In this document: piece after piece, positions 5,969 through 14,094 of the stretch
Layout of the letters: each line of letters begins with the position of its first letter
Position numbering within the stretch: the first letter of the stretch is position 1
Source: Candidatus Methanomethylophilaceae archaeon
Lineage (GTDB): Archaea; Thermoplasmatota; Thermoplasmata; Methanomassiliicoccales; Methanomethylophilaceae
Reading direction: 5' to 3'
NCBI GenBank assembly: GCA_011620825.1
Contig: WOYN01000131.1
Span: 1-17,812, forward strand
Length of the DNA: 17,812 nt
Program-made: the position numbers and the translations under genes
The notes under the pieces: generated by a model
Seen by the model: the letters and a program-made list of their open reading frames with translations, nothing else
Database searches by the model: none
Told to the model about the DNA's origin: nothing

Positions 5969-8295
5969 GATTGTCCCCCCATGATCTTCCAGATGGGGTC
6001 GTTCCATGCCTTGCGCATCTCCTCGACCTCGATGATTGCGCCGGAGTCCATCAGTTTCAAGGAGTTTCCTCCCGTTTTGCCTATGTTGTGTGCGGAGCCT
6101 CCCATTATCTTTTCGAACTCCTCCGCGTTTTCTTCCGAAACTTCGGCTATCCAGCGGGTGTTGCTCTCGGAATAGAGGACTTTGCGGGGCGACATGTCGG
6201 CCGCCTTCCTCAGGTCGAGGACGGCGCCCATCTGTCCCGAAATGCACATCTCTGCGACCGCGACGGCTATGCCGCCATCGGAACAGTCATGGCAGCCGGA
6301 TATCAGACGTCCGTCCATCGCCTTAAGCACCTTCCCGGTCAGTTCGCGGACGTTGTTGACATCGACGGCCGGTACGGCCCCCTGTCTTCCTCCGAAGACA
6401 CGGTACAGCAACGATCCGCCCAACTCTTCCCTGGTCTTGCCGATGACATAGATCCGGCTGCCGGGCTTCTTGAAGTCGGCGGTGACCGCTTTCGATATAT
6501 CGTCGATGATACCGCAGCACAGCATCATAGGTGTCGGGAGCGCCGAAGCGCCGCCCGGCGCCTCGTTGTACAGGCTCACATTGCCCGAGGGGATCGGAAT
6601 GTTGAGCGCCTTTGCGAAATCGCCTATGCCGCGGACGGCCTCCCTGAACTCCCCGAGCCTTTCCGGCTTCTCGGGATTCCCGAAGTTGAGGCAGTCGGTC
6701 AGCGCGTTTGGCATCGCACCGACGGCCACGACGTTGCGCCATGCCTCGTCCACGGACGACATCCCTCCGTTGTAGGGGTCCAGCGCGGTGAACCAGGGAT
6801 TGCATCCTATTGCGGCGGCCAGTCCTTTCATGCTCGAAGGAACGGGACGGAGAACCGATGCGTCCCCGGGCCCGGTCTCGTTCATCTCTCCCACCATCGG
6901 GTGGACCACCGTAGCGGCTCTGACCTCGTGGTCGTACTGCCTTATCGCCCACTCCTTGGACGCGACGTTCGGGTCCGAGAGGAGCTTCAATATTATCGCA
7001 CGGTCGTCCGGAAGGCGCGGAACGCGCTCGTTCTCGATCGACGACACGACGGGCGCGGTGTACGGTCTGTGGTAGAGCGGACCGGCCGTCAGGAAACTCT
7101 GGTCCATTTCGAATATCTGCTCTCCGTACCAGAAGATGCGCGTGCGTTTGGTGTCTGTCGTCATGGCCACCGGCGTTGCAAGGACGTCCCATGCATCGAA
7201 GACCGCCAGTACGTTTTCGAGGTTCTCGGGCTTGCATGTGCACATCATCCGTTCCTGGGACTCCGATACCCAGATCTCCCATGGTGCGAGCCCTGACTCC
7301 TTGAGGGGGACCTTTTCGAGGTTCACGTCCGCACCGCATCCCGCTTCCAGTGCCATTTCGCCTACGACACAGCTGAGCCCTCCTCCTCCCAGGTCCTTCA
7401 TCCCGGTTATCAGATGTTTCGCGTTGACCTCGAAGCATGCATGCATCACCGGCTCCTTGGTTATCGGGTCGCCGAGCTGCACCGAGCCCCTGGAATCCTC
7501 GTCCGAAGTTTCGGTCAGTTCGCGCGAGGCAAAGTTGACGCCGTGTATACCGTCGCGGCCTGTGCGGCCGCCTATGAGGACCATGACCTCTCCGGGCCCG
7601 CCGGCGCAGTTCCTGGCAAGATCGGCGCGTTTTACAAGTCCCAGACATGCGACGTTCACAAGGCAGTTGCCCGTGTATCTTTCATCGAAGAACATTCCTC
7701 CGGTTATCGTAGGTATCCCTACCCTGTTTCCATAGTCCCTTATTCCCGATACGACGCCGCTCATCAGGTAGCGCGGGTGTTTGGTCCCTGGGGGAAGGTC
7801 ACCCTTCCTATCCGGATATCCGAAGCACAGCGGGTCCGCCAAAGCAATAGGCTGGGCGCCCATGCACACCACATCCCTTAGAATTCCGCCTATCCCTGTT
7901 GCCGCCCCTCCGTACGGTTCGACCGCGGACGGGTGGTTGTGGCTCTCTATCCTCAGAGCGTAGCCGTGATCGTCGTCGAAGACCATCACTCCGGCGTCGC
8001 CTCTGGAAAGTACGTCGTCGCGCCCTATTCCGAACACGAACTCCTTCAGTATCGCCTTGGAGCTCTTGTAGCAGCAATGTTCGCTCCATGCCTGCCCAAG
8101 CGACTGGAGCTCGATGTCCGTGGGGTCCCTTCCTTCTTTTTGGAAGTATTCTCTTATCGTCTTCATCTCGTCGGGGGACAGGCTCAGCGCCATATCTCGC
8201 GATATATCCACCAGATCTTCGTCCGATGCCTTTCTTATCGATACTTCGAAAAGCTCGAAGGGCTTGTCGAGTCTGGTCATCAGGTCCTTGACCAT
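5965..8295 (-). CDS. purL: Phosphoribosylformylglycinamidine synthase subunit PurL
   Basis: A 776-residue small-type PurL, the ATP-dependent synthase subunit that works with PurS and PurQ. The N terminus carries LGQAWSEHCCYKSSK (67-80); the first AIRS-type ATP-binding half has RIESHNHPSAVEPYGGAATG (115-134) and GILRDV; a second pair of AIRS domains follows with FGNPEKPERLGEF and SGNVSLYNE. Length is somewhat above the usual 720-750. ATG at 8295 lies 4 nt after the purS stop, and GTGA within the purS end is a weak ribosome-binding site. A second ATG at codon 6 is possible. The protein is continuous with no frameshift. purQ overlaps its stop, implying coupled translation. Confidence 0.97.
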   Translation of the reverse strand: MVKDLMTRLDKPFELFEVSIRKASDEDLVDISRDMALSLSPDEMKTIREYFQKEGRDPTDIELQSLGQAWSEHCCYKSSKAILKEFVFGIGRDDVLSRGDAGVMVFDDDHGYALRIESHNHPSAVEPYGGAATGIGGILRDVVCMGAQPIALADPLCFGYPDRKGDLPPGTKHPRYLMSGVVSGIRDYGNRVGIPTITGGMFFDERYTGNCLVNVACLGLVKRADLARNCAGGPGEVMVLIGGRTGRDGIHGVNFASRELTETSDEDSRGSVQLGDPITKEPVMHACFEVNAKHLITGMKDLGGGGLSCVVGEMALEAGCGADVNLEKVPLKESGLAPWEIWVSESQERMMCTCKPENLENVLAVFDAWDVLATPVAMTTDTKRTRIFWYGEQIFEMDQSFLTAGPLYHRPYTAPVVSSIENERVPRLPDDRAIILKLLSDPNVASKEWAIRQYDHEVRAATVVHPMVGEMNETGPGDASVLRPVPSSMKGLAAAIGCNPWFTALDPYNGGMSSVDEAWRNVVAVGAMPNALTDCLNFGNPEKPERLGEFREAVRGIGDFAKALNIPIPSGNVSLYNEAPGGASALPTPMMLCCGIIDDISKAVTADFKKPGSRIYVIGKTREELGGSLLYRVFGGRQGAVPAVDVNNVRELTGKVLKAMDGRLISGCHDCSDGGIAVAVAEMCISGQMGAVLDLRKAADMSPRKVLYSESNTRWIAEVSEENAEEFEKIMGGSAHNIGKTGGNSLKLMDSGAIIEVEEMRKAWNDPIWKIMGGQS

Positions 8296-8299
8296 TTGA

Positions 8300-8539
8300 T
8301 CATCTCACGGTCACTTTGAAATTCTGGATCACGGGGTTCGCAAGGAGCTTCCTGCACATCTCCTCTCCCTCAGATACCGCTTCTTCATGGGTACCTTCGA
8401 CTTCTATGTCGTAGACCTTGACGGTCTTGACCTCGCCGACCCCCTCGAATCCAAGGGCCTCCAAGGCCTTCTTGGTATTCCTGCCCTCCGGGTCTGCTAC
8501 CCCTTTCTTGAGCTCGATGCGGATCTCTATTACTGCCAT
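8300..8539 (-). CDS. purS: Phosphoribosylformylglycinamidine synthase subunit PurS
   Basis: A 79-residue protein with the PurS fold signature: MAVIEIRIELKKGVADPEG at the start, then ALEALGFEGVGEVKTVKVYDIEV and a C-terminal CRKLLANPVIQNFKVTV. PurS dimers bridge PurL and PurQ in the three-part FGAM synthase. It is the first gene of the purS-purL-purQ unit. The ATG at 8539 follows a TATTAATC box centred 27-28 nt upstream with no Shine-Dalgarno site, so the operon message is probably leaderless. The trmI gene ends 47 nt upstream and is likely a separate unit. Confidence 0.95.
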   Translation of the reverse strand: MAVIEIRIELKKGVADPEGRNTKKALEALGFEGVGEVKTVKVYDIEVEGTHEEAVSEGEEMCRKLLANPVIQNFKVTVR

Positions 8540-8550
8540 TGCTACGAGTA

Positions 8551-8570
8551 AACGCGCGCACCGATTAATA
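8551..8570 (-). promoter_or_regulatory. purS promoter: TATA-like box and AACGCGCG element
   Basis: On the minus strand TATTAATC (8563-8570) is centred 27-28 nt before the purS ATG. The plus-strand octamer AACGCGCG (8551-8558) lies between this box and the start codon, where a bound protein could control initiation. The same octamer occurs upstream of DUF2240 and PAN. Confidence 0.45.
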
Positions 8571-8586
8571 GGTTATGAAAAAGGGC

Positions 8587-9348
8587 TCAGGAACGTTTCC
8601 TTCCGAAAACAAGATATCCCGTATGACCCAGCATCTCGAAGGACGGCCGAACTCCGCCGGGATGGACCTCCATTCCCCTCTGGAGGTTCTCCATCGCCTT
8701 TACGCCGGCGAATCCGCGCTCTCTGAGTGCCAGCACCGATGATTCGAGCTGGTTGGCGTTAGGTACGTATATGCAGATCCTTCCGCCCGGCCTCAGATGA
8801 GGCGACATGTTGTCGAGCGCGAGCCACGGATCGGGCATGTCCATGGTCAGCGCATCGGCGATACACTCGAATTCCACGTCCTTGGCATCGCCCGTAACGC
8901 ATTCCCAGCATCCCTCTGCACCCGTACGGGAAATATTGCGCCTGGTTCTTTTCAAGTTCTCTTCCTTGAGCTCTATTGTGACCACCTTTCCGGAGGGTGC
9001 GACCGAATTCAACAGAGCTGTGGTCAGACCTCCCGACCCGGCCCCTACCTCGATGACGGTGATCCCGCTCTTGATGTCGCAGTTCAAAATTATGGTCGCC
9101 GCGTCCTTCGGAGTGATTATCTGGGCACCGCGGTCCAGCGACTCTATGAGCTCGATCACGCCCGGCCTGAAAACGGTGAAATCGTTTCCGGCGATTTTGA
9201 CCATGGAACCGTCGTCCGCATCCGCGAACTTGGAGCCGTCGACGGTTCCGAGCGACTGCACCCTGATCATTTCGAACGACATCCTGAACCAGTATCTCTT
9301 GCCCGAGCCGTCCTCTAGATAGACCAGCTCGCCCTCTTGGAACGCCAT
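8587..9348 (-). CDS. trmI: tRNA (adenine-N1)-methyltransferase TrmI
   Basis: A 253-residue SAM-dependent methyltransferase that makes m1A in the T loop of tRNA (position 58, and 57 in archaea). The N-terminal small domain (MAFQEGELVYLEDGSGKRYWF) precedes GAQIITPKD at 74-82, SAM motif I VIEVGAGSGGLT at 98-109, the acidic ribose-binding strand VTIELKEEN, and the catalytic DMPDPW at 170-175, all characteristic of the Gcd14/TrmI family. ATG at 9348 follows an AGTTATTA box centred 26-27 nt upstream, so it is probably leaderless. It stands alone between proS and purS on the same strand. Hypermodified T loops are a known archaeal trait. Confidence 0.93.
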   Translation of the reverse strand: MAFQEGELVYLEDGSGKRYWFRMSFEMIRVQSLGTVDGSKFADADDGSMVKIAGNDFTVFRPGVIELIESLDRGAQIITPKDAATIILNCDIKSGITVIEVGAGSGGLTTALLNSVAPSGKVVTIELKEENLKRTRRNISRTGAEGCWECVTGDAKDVEFECIADALTMDMPDPWLALDNMSPHLRPGGRICIYVPNANQLESSVLALRERGFAGVKAMENLQRGMEVHPGGVRPSFEMLGHTGYLVFGRKRS

Positions 9349-9370
9349 GGAGGTTCAACACCCTCTGGAG

Positions 9371-9378
9371 TAATAACT
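9371..9378 (-). promoter_or_regulatory. TATA-like box of trmI
   Basis: The minus strand reads AGTTATTA, centred 26-27 nt before the trmI ATG, in the 38-nt gap after proS. Confidence 0.45.
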
Positions 9379-9386
9379 TGTTGCGT

Positions 9387-10811
9387 TCACATCGGGTGGG
9401 CGGCGTACGCCTGAGTCTCGGAATCCTTGCCGCAAACCGCGCATTTGCCCTCGGACTTCGGAGCTTTGTAGGGGATGCCCAGTATCTTGAAGCCTGTTGT
9501 ATCTTCGAACTTGTGTCCGCACTCCGGGCTCCCGCACCAGCACATCCTCAGTATCCTATCTTCCATGGTGTCGTCCAGGTCCGCCTTGGGGACATCCTCC
9601 ATCGATAAGATGTCGGACACCCTGGATTCCTGCACGGCCTTGGCCCTTGCGTACAGCGTGGCGGAAATATCGTCGAGCAGAAGCCTGGTACCTGCGGATA
9701 CGGAGTCCGCGGCTATCGCACCCTTGTCCCCGGTATCTCTTCTGGCGAACGAAACCACTCCGTTCTCCAGTGCCCTGGCTCCGATCTCTATGCGGAGCGG
9801 GGCCCCGCGCATCTCCCATTCGTAGTACTTGGCACCGGGCCTTTCGTTCCTGTCGTCCAGCTTGGTCCTGATACCGGATCTGTTAAGTGTGTCGGTCACG
9901 AGCTTGCAGGCATCGAGGACCTGTTCGGGAGACTTTTTCGATATTATCGGTATGACCGCCACCTGGAAAGGTGCGATGGGCGGCGGGAGGATCAGCCCTT
10001 TGTCATCCCCGTGCACCCCTACGACCGCTCCGAGCAGGCGCTCGCTCATCCCGAAAGTTGTCTGATGGGCGTGCTGATGCTCCCCGTTGAGGTCTTCGTA
10101 AGTTATGTTGTAAGGAATCGAGAAGTTGGTGCGGTAATGGTGTATCGACCCTATCTGCAGGGTCCTGCCATTGGGCATGACGGTGTCTATACCTACCGTA
10201 TAATGGGCTCCCGGGAACTTGTCCCAGTCCGTTCGTACCAGAAGGAAATAGGGAAGGCACAGCTCATGGGAGATCTTCTCGAGCATCTCTATATCTTCCT
10301 CTATCTGGCACTGTGCATCTTCTTCGGTTGTGTGACAGGTGTGCGACTCGAAGAAATGGATCTCGCGGACCCTTATGAACGCACGCGTCTGTTTCGTTTC
10401 GTAGCGGAAGGTGTTGACGATCTGGTATATCTTCAGCGGGAGGTCCTGATGGGACCTGATCCATAGCGAGAACATCGGGTACATCGCCGTCTCCGAGGTC
10501 GGTCTGACGACCAGGGGCACGTCCAGCTCGTTTTCTCCGGCGCGGGTTACCCAGTAGACCTCGGCGTCGAATCCCTTGATGTGCTCTTTCTCCTTTTTGA
10601 ATTCGGTCTCCGGGATCAGCAGCGGAAAGTTGACCTCGCCGTGTCCCGTGGCATCCAGCTCCCTGCGGGTGTAGGAGTCGATCATGGTCATGATCTTCCA
10701 TCCGTAGGGGGTCCATACGTTCATCCCCTTTATCGGGTACCTCTTGTCGCAGAGGCCGGCGGACTCCACTATCTCGTTATACCATTCGCTGAAATTCTCT
10801 TCTTTCTTCAT
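9387..10811 (-). CDS. proS: Prolyl-tRNA synthetase, archaeal/eukaryotic type
   Basis: A 474-residue class II aminoacyl-tRNA synthetase charging tRNA-Pro. Visible elements: the N-terminal NFSEWYNEIVESAGLCD, GMNVWTPYGWKI, VVRPTSETAMYP around 101-112, motif 2 FRYETKQTRAFIRVREIHFFE at about 135-155, motif 3 in GVHGDDKGLILPPPIAPFQV, the anticodon-binding domain, and a C-terminal zinc-binding domain with CWCGSPECG and CAVCGKD. The archaeal/eukaryotic type lacks the bacterial editing insertion, and none is seen. ATG at 10811 lies 4 nt after the prs stop; GGTGA, whose TGA is the prs stop codon itself, sits 4 nt before the ATG. It is therefore the second gene of prs-proS. Confidence 0.97.
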   Translation of the reverse strand: MKKEENFSEWYNEIVESAGLCDKRYPIKGMNVWTPYGWKIMTMIDSYTRRELDATGHGEVNFPLLIPETEFKKEKEHIKGFDAEVYWVTRAGENELDVPLVVRPTSETAMYPMFSLWIRSHQDLPLKIYQIVNTFRYETKQTRAFIRVREIHFFESHTCHTTEEDAQCQIEEDIEMLEKISHELCLPYFLLVRTDWDKFPGAHYTVGIDTVMPNGRTLQIGSIHHYRTNFSIPYNITYEDLNGEHQHAHQTTFGMSERLLGAVVGVHGDDKGLILPPPIAPFQVAVIPIISKKSPEQVLDACKLVTDTLNRSGIRTKLDDRNERPGAKYYEWEMRGAPLRIEIGARALENGVVSFARRDTGDKGAIAADSVSAGTRLLLDDISATLYARAKAVQESRVSDILSMEDVPKADLDDTMEDRILRMCWCGSPECGHKFEDTTGFKILGIPYKAPKSEGKCAVCGKDSETQAYAAHPM

Positions 10812-10815
10812 GAGC

Positions 10816-11670
10816 TCACCGCTTCAGCGCTTCGGCGATTATCGGCGCGACCGAGATGTGCGAGAGCTCGTTCTCCAGCGTATTGCAGCACAGGATCGTG
10901 TCAAGAGAACTTCCGGTAAGCCTCTCTATCGCGTTGCTGACGAACACGCCGTGGGTGCATGCGACGGAGATCGACTCTGCCCCGGCCTCCCTGAGGGCTT
11001 GCGCGGCGGCGATGATCGTGCCTCCTGTGGAGATCATGTCGTCTACTATCAGGACATGCTTGCCCTTGCAGTCCACCTCGGCCGGCGCTATCTTGACGTC
11101 GGAGCCCGAGAGACGGGTCTTCTGCAAGTGGTCGTACAAAAGGTCCATCCTGTCCGCCACGTCTTTGGCCCGCCCCAAGGCGCCGAAGTCCGGCGAAAGC
11201 ACGAGGTCTATGCCCCTGTCTTTGAAATAATCCGCAATGGGTCCCGCCGCCTTGAGGTCCTGGTGGGGGCACTTGAAATAGTCCAGGACAGACTCCTTGT
11301 GGATGTCCACGGTGATTATGTGGTCGCAGTCGAGGCCCAGGTGCCTTGTCATCACCCTTGCGCTCTCCGGCTCTCCGGGCTTGAAAACCCTGTCCTGCCT
11401 GGCATATCCGAAGTACGGTATTACGAGTGTTATCGTCTTCGCACCGAGGCGCCTGACGGCGTCCTGGAGGAGGAACATCTCTATCATATTTCCGTCCGGG
11501 TATGTGTTCTGAACTATCACGACGTCGTCGTTCAGTTCCTTATGGTCGATCCTGGTGTAGCACTCTCCGTCCGGGAAGCGGGTAGTCGCAGCCTGCACAT
11601 AGGTATATCCGAGAATGGCGGCCAGTTCTTTGGCGAGGTCTCTGGATGACGAACCGCCTACGATTATCAT
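10816..11670 (-). CDS. prs: Ribose-phosphate pyrophosphokinase
   Basis: A 284-residue PRPP synthase of the usual archaeal length. It converts ribose 5-phosphate and ATP to PRPP, the precursor for purines, pyrimidines and several cofactors. Motifs: RFPDGECYTRI near 31-41, IPYFGYARQDR, ITVDIHKES, LSPDFGALGRA and the PRPP-binding loop VLIVDDMISTGGT near the C terminus. The ATG at 11670 follows a GATAATAT box centred 27-28 nt upstream and has no Shine-Dalgarno site, so it is probably leaderless. It diverges from the DUF357 gene and leads into proS; PRPP made here feeds the purine genes found downstream on the same strand. Confidence 0.96.
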   Translation of the reverse strand: MIIVGGSSSRDLAKELAAILGYTYVQAATTRFPDGECYTRIDHKELNDDVVIVQNTYPDGNMIEMFLLQDAVRRLGAKTITLVIPYFGYARQDRVFKPGEPESARVMTRHLGLDCDHIITVDIHKESVLDYFKCPHQDLKAAGPIADYFKDRGIDLVLSPDFGALGRAKDVADRMDLLYDHLQKTRLSGSDVKIAPAEVDCKGKHVLIVDDMISTGGTIIAAAQALREAGAESISVACTHGVFVSNAIERLTGSSLDTILCCNTLENELSHISVAPIIAEALKR

Positions 11671-11693
11671 GATTCGGCGATATCGCTCGGACG

Positions 11694-11740
11694 ATATTAT
11701 CTTATCTGATTCGCGCAGGTGCGCTCATTAAGATTATATC
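11694..11740. promoter_or_regulatory. Divergent prs / DUF357 promoter region
   Basis: GATAATAT on the minus strand (11694-11701) is centred 27-28 nt before the prs start, and ATTATATC on the plus strand (11733-11740) is centred 26-27 nt before the ATG at 11763. Between them lies GCGC-AGGT-GCGC (11713-11724), a small symmetric GC-rich element roughly midway, which could let one factor control both genes. Confidence 0.45.
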
Positions 11741-11762
11741 AAACGAATTGCATCATCTGGGT

Positions 11763-12062
11763 ATGCCCGCGCAGGATGTCGTGACCGAAGAGAAGATGGA
11801 AAGATATCTCGACATCACCGCCAGAGCGATGGCCAAACTGAAGATCGCCGTCCCGGAGAGGTCGTTCGGCAGAAGAATGGCGGACGATTTTCTGAATATG
11901 GCGAGGTCCTATTACGAGGATGCGGAACATTTCCGCGACGAGGGAGATCTTGTGACCGCGTTCGCGGCCGTCAACTACGCCCACGGATGGCTGGACTGCG
12001 GAGCGCGCATCGGCCTCTTCGACGTGGGCGGGGACGATGAACTTTTCACTTTGTTCGAGTGA
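11763..12062 (+). CDS. DUF357 family protein
   Basis: A 99-residue archaeal protein of the DUF357 family, function unknown. It is largely helical: YLDITARAMAKLKIA, then ADDFLNMARSYYEDAEHFRDEGDLVTAFAAVNYAHGWLDCGARIGLF, the family signature with the conserved NYAHGWLD segment, which suggests a helical-bundle protein somewhat like HEPN or TPR proteins. I chose ATG 11763 because a TATA box is centred 26-27 nt upstream; an in-frame TTG at 11748 would add five residues but lies only about 11 nt from that box. The gene overlaps the opposing pantoate kinase gene by 17 nt at the 3' ends. Confidence 0.85.
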   Translation: MPAQDVVTEEKMERYLDITARAMAKLKIAVPERSFGRRMADDFLNMARSYYEDAEHFRDEGDLVTAFAAVNYAHGWLDCGARIGLFDVGGDDELFTLFE

Positions 12063-12906
12063 CGGAAGCCTCGTCGGAAGTCGCCGAGCACGAAACCATC
12101 CATACTCCGCCGAGGGCCGATCTCGTCTCGGCCATAGGAGCATTGGTGAATATGCTGTTGCCCAACATGCACATGGAAGCCATGAAGCCCCTGTCTTCCA
12201 ACTCTCTGATGGCCAGATCGACCTCCGGGCTCCTGATGCGGGCTTTTTCGGAGAATTCATTGGATATTTCGAACAGGCGTTCCAGAGATGGTTCCCTGAG
12301 GAAACCGTCCATCGCCTCCGAGCCCGCATTCCTGATATCGATGTACTTTTCCCTGTCGGAGAGGATGTCGCTTGTATTCATCGGGGGGGCCAATACTGCC
12401 AGCGTAAGTTTCCCGACGTTCACGTGAAAGTCCTCTACCTTGCCGAACGGAGGTATCCCCGCGACGGTGCGGACCGGCTGCTGGCATTTGCCCATTATCC
12501 CCGCAACGTCGCCTCGGCCGCCGCCCCCCAACAGGTCTGCCACGTGTGCGGCGCGGTATCCTTCGGATCTGTTCTTGCCTGTTATACGGCATACGCAAAG
12601 CGATACCGCTACGGCATCTGCTGCCGACATTCCGAAGCCCTGCCCGACGGGGAGGCCGTGCTTGACATCGATCTCGTATCCCCCGATGGGGTCGATGGCC
12701 CTTACGGCCCTCCTGATGATCGAATCGCTTCCCGTCCCGTCGTTCACCTTGGTCGCTATATCGTTTCCCTGAACGGGAGCGACCTCCACGGTGGTTCCCA
12801 GGCTCAGCCTGATCCCGGCACCCCTCGACCCCGCGCCGAGCGGGTCCAAGGAAGTTATCGGTTGGAAGAAACAGGTTATGTGTCCGGGACAGAAGGCCGA
12901 TATCAT
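12046..12906 (-). CDS. Pantoate kinase (GHMP kinase family)
   Basis: A 286-residue GHMP kinase matching archaeal pantoate kinase, which phosphorylates pantoate to 4-phosphopantoate and, with phosphopantothenate synthetase, replaces PanC and PanK in archaeal CoA synthesis. Evidence: the N terminus ISAFCPGHITCFFQP, GSRGAGIRLSLG, the ATP-binding motif GLPVGQGFGMSAADA near 87-101, and GGGGRGDVAGIMGK with VAGIPPFG. ATG at 12906 overlaps the coaBC stop by ATGA, and GGAGA precedes it, so translation is probably coupled. The frame stays open upstream, but those residues are out-of-frame coaBC sequence. Position directly after coaBC supports the CoA role. Confidence 0.9.
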   Translation of the reverse strand: MISAFCPGHITCFFQPITSLDPLGAGSRGAGIRLSLGTTVEVAPVQGNDIATKVNDGTGSDSIIRRAVRAIDPIGGYEIDVKHGLPVGQGFGMSAADAVAVSLCVCRITGKNRSEGYRAAHVADLLGGGGRGDVAGIMGKCQQPVRTVAGIPPFGKVEDFHVNVGKLTLAVLAPPMNTSDILSDREKYIDIRNAGSEAMDGFLREPSLERLFEISNEFSEKARIRSPEVDLAIRELEDRGFMASMCMLGNSIFTNAPMAETRSALGGVWMVSCSATSDEASVTRTK

Positions 12907-14093
12907 AATCTCTCCGAACAGAAGTCCAGAATATAGTCGGATATGGCGATCTTGGTTCCGGATATGTCCACGGCCTTCTGTTTGGTGACCAGGATCGCTG
13001 ATGAGGAGGACTTTCCGGCCGCGTCGATATCGTTGGCGACCACCGCGCTGAGGTCGTACTCCTCGAGACGCGCCCTGGCGCGCTTGATCAGCTGTTCGTC
13101 GGTAAGGCCTGACTCCGCCTTGAACCCTATCACCTTCTTGCACTTCCTCCGTATCAGAGGCAGCACCTTTGGGACGGGAGCGAAGTCCGCCTCGAACTTT
13201 TCATCGCTGGGTATCTTACCGTTGAATATTTTTGTAGGAGCGAAATCGGAAAGCGCGGCCGGGACGATCACTATGTCATGGTCCAGCCCGTCGACCATTC
13301 CGACCAGTTCGGCGACCGTCTGGAAACGCCTGGACTTCACATAGCTCGGTATCTCCACGTTGCATCCGCCCATCCAGAGCTCGACCTCCGCCCCGCGTTC
13401 GAAAGCACGTTTGGCGAGCGATATGGACATCGCCCCCGTGGAACGGTTGGTGATGATCCTCATGTTGTCTATCGGCTCCTCGCTGCGCCCTCCGACGATC
13501 AGTATGCGGCGGCCGTCGAGGTCGTTGCCGCAGAGCAGTTTGAACGCCCACGCGACGACCTCGTCCCTGGAGGCGACCTTGGCCCTGACGCCGTCCGAAT
13601 GGGGACCTATGAACTTTGCGCCCATCTTCTTCATTTTCTCTATGTTCTCCGCCACCGCGGGGTTCCTCAGCATCGCATCGTGCATGGCCGGGGCCACCGC
13701 GACAGGCAGATTGTTGCCCAGAGCGACAGTGGCCATCGACGTCACGGTCGTATCGTCTATGCCGTTGGCGATCTTGGATATCGTGTTGGCCGTCGCGGGG
13801 TATATCATCAGAAGGTCCGCGGTGCGGGCGTCTCCCATCAGTTTTACATGCTCGACCTGCCCGGTGAGTTCGGTTATAGGCTTTTTCCCGGATGCGAACT
13901 CTATGCTCTGCGGGGTGACGATGTCGCAGGCCGCTTTTGTCATGACCGGTATCACCGTTGCGCCGTGACGTATCAGCTCCCTTATCGTCGAGAAGCAGTC
14001 CGTGGCGGCGATGCTCCCTGTTATCCCGAGTATTATGGTCTTACCTTTCAGCCTGCTGCTCTTTTCGCAATGGATTTCTTCTGATGGATGCAT
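12903..14093 (-). CDS. coaBC: Bifunctional phosphopantothenoylcysteine decarboxylase / phosphopantothenate-cysteine ligase
   Basis: A 396-residue Dfp protein of CoA biosynthesis. The N-terminal CoaC flavoprotein half shows ILGITGSIAATD, VEHVKL with the conserved His, ADLLMIYPATANTISKIANGI and APAMHDAML; the C-terminal CoaB half shows ILIVGGRSEEPIDNMRIITNRSTGAM, VPAALSDFAP and VIGFKAES. Together they join cysteine to 4'-phosphopantothenate and decarboxylate the product. I chose ATG 14093 because GGTGA lies 5 nt upstream, within the last codons of tmk; a GTG at 14102 would add three residues and is itself part of that GGTGA. It overlaps the pantoate kinase start by 4 nt, so both belong to the tmk-led operon. 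Confidence 0.95.
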   Translation of the reverse strand: MHPSEEIHCEKSSRLKGKTIILGITGSIAATDCFSTIRELIRHGATVIPVMTKAACDIVTPQSIEFASGKKPITELTGQVEHVKLMGDARTADLLMIYPATANTISKIANGIDDTTVTSMATVALGNNLPVAVAPAMHDAMLRNPAVAENIEKMKKMGAKFIGPHSDGVRAKVASRDEVVAWAFKLLCGNDLDGRRILIVGGRSEEPIDNMRIITNRSTGAMSISLAKRAFERGAEVELWMGGCNVEIPSYVKSRRFQTVAELVGMVDGLDHDIVIVPAALSDFAPTKIFNGKIPSDEKFEADFAPVPKVLPLIRRKCKKVIGFKAESGLTDEQLIKRARARLEEYDLSAVVANDIDAAGKSSSSAILVTKQKAVDISGTKIAISDYILDFCSERL

Positions 14094-14094
14094 T

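Noticed and set aside
5969..6247. N-terminal extension of PurQ
   Set aside because: The open frame runs 93 codons upstream, but this is out-of-frame purL sequence; ATG 5968 with a G-run ribosome-binding site and ATGA overlap is the clear start.
5971..7648. Two 441-codon open frames inside purL, one on each strand (5971-7296 plus and 6323-7648 minus)
   Set aside because: Both lie within an intact, well-conserved PurL and have the Arg/His/Gly-rich composition of out-of-frame readings.
12907..13143. N-terminal extension of pantoate kinase
   Set aside because: The extra 79 residues are out-of-frame coaBC sequence; the family starts at ISAFCPGHIT, matching ATG 12906.
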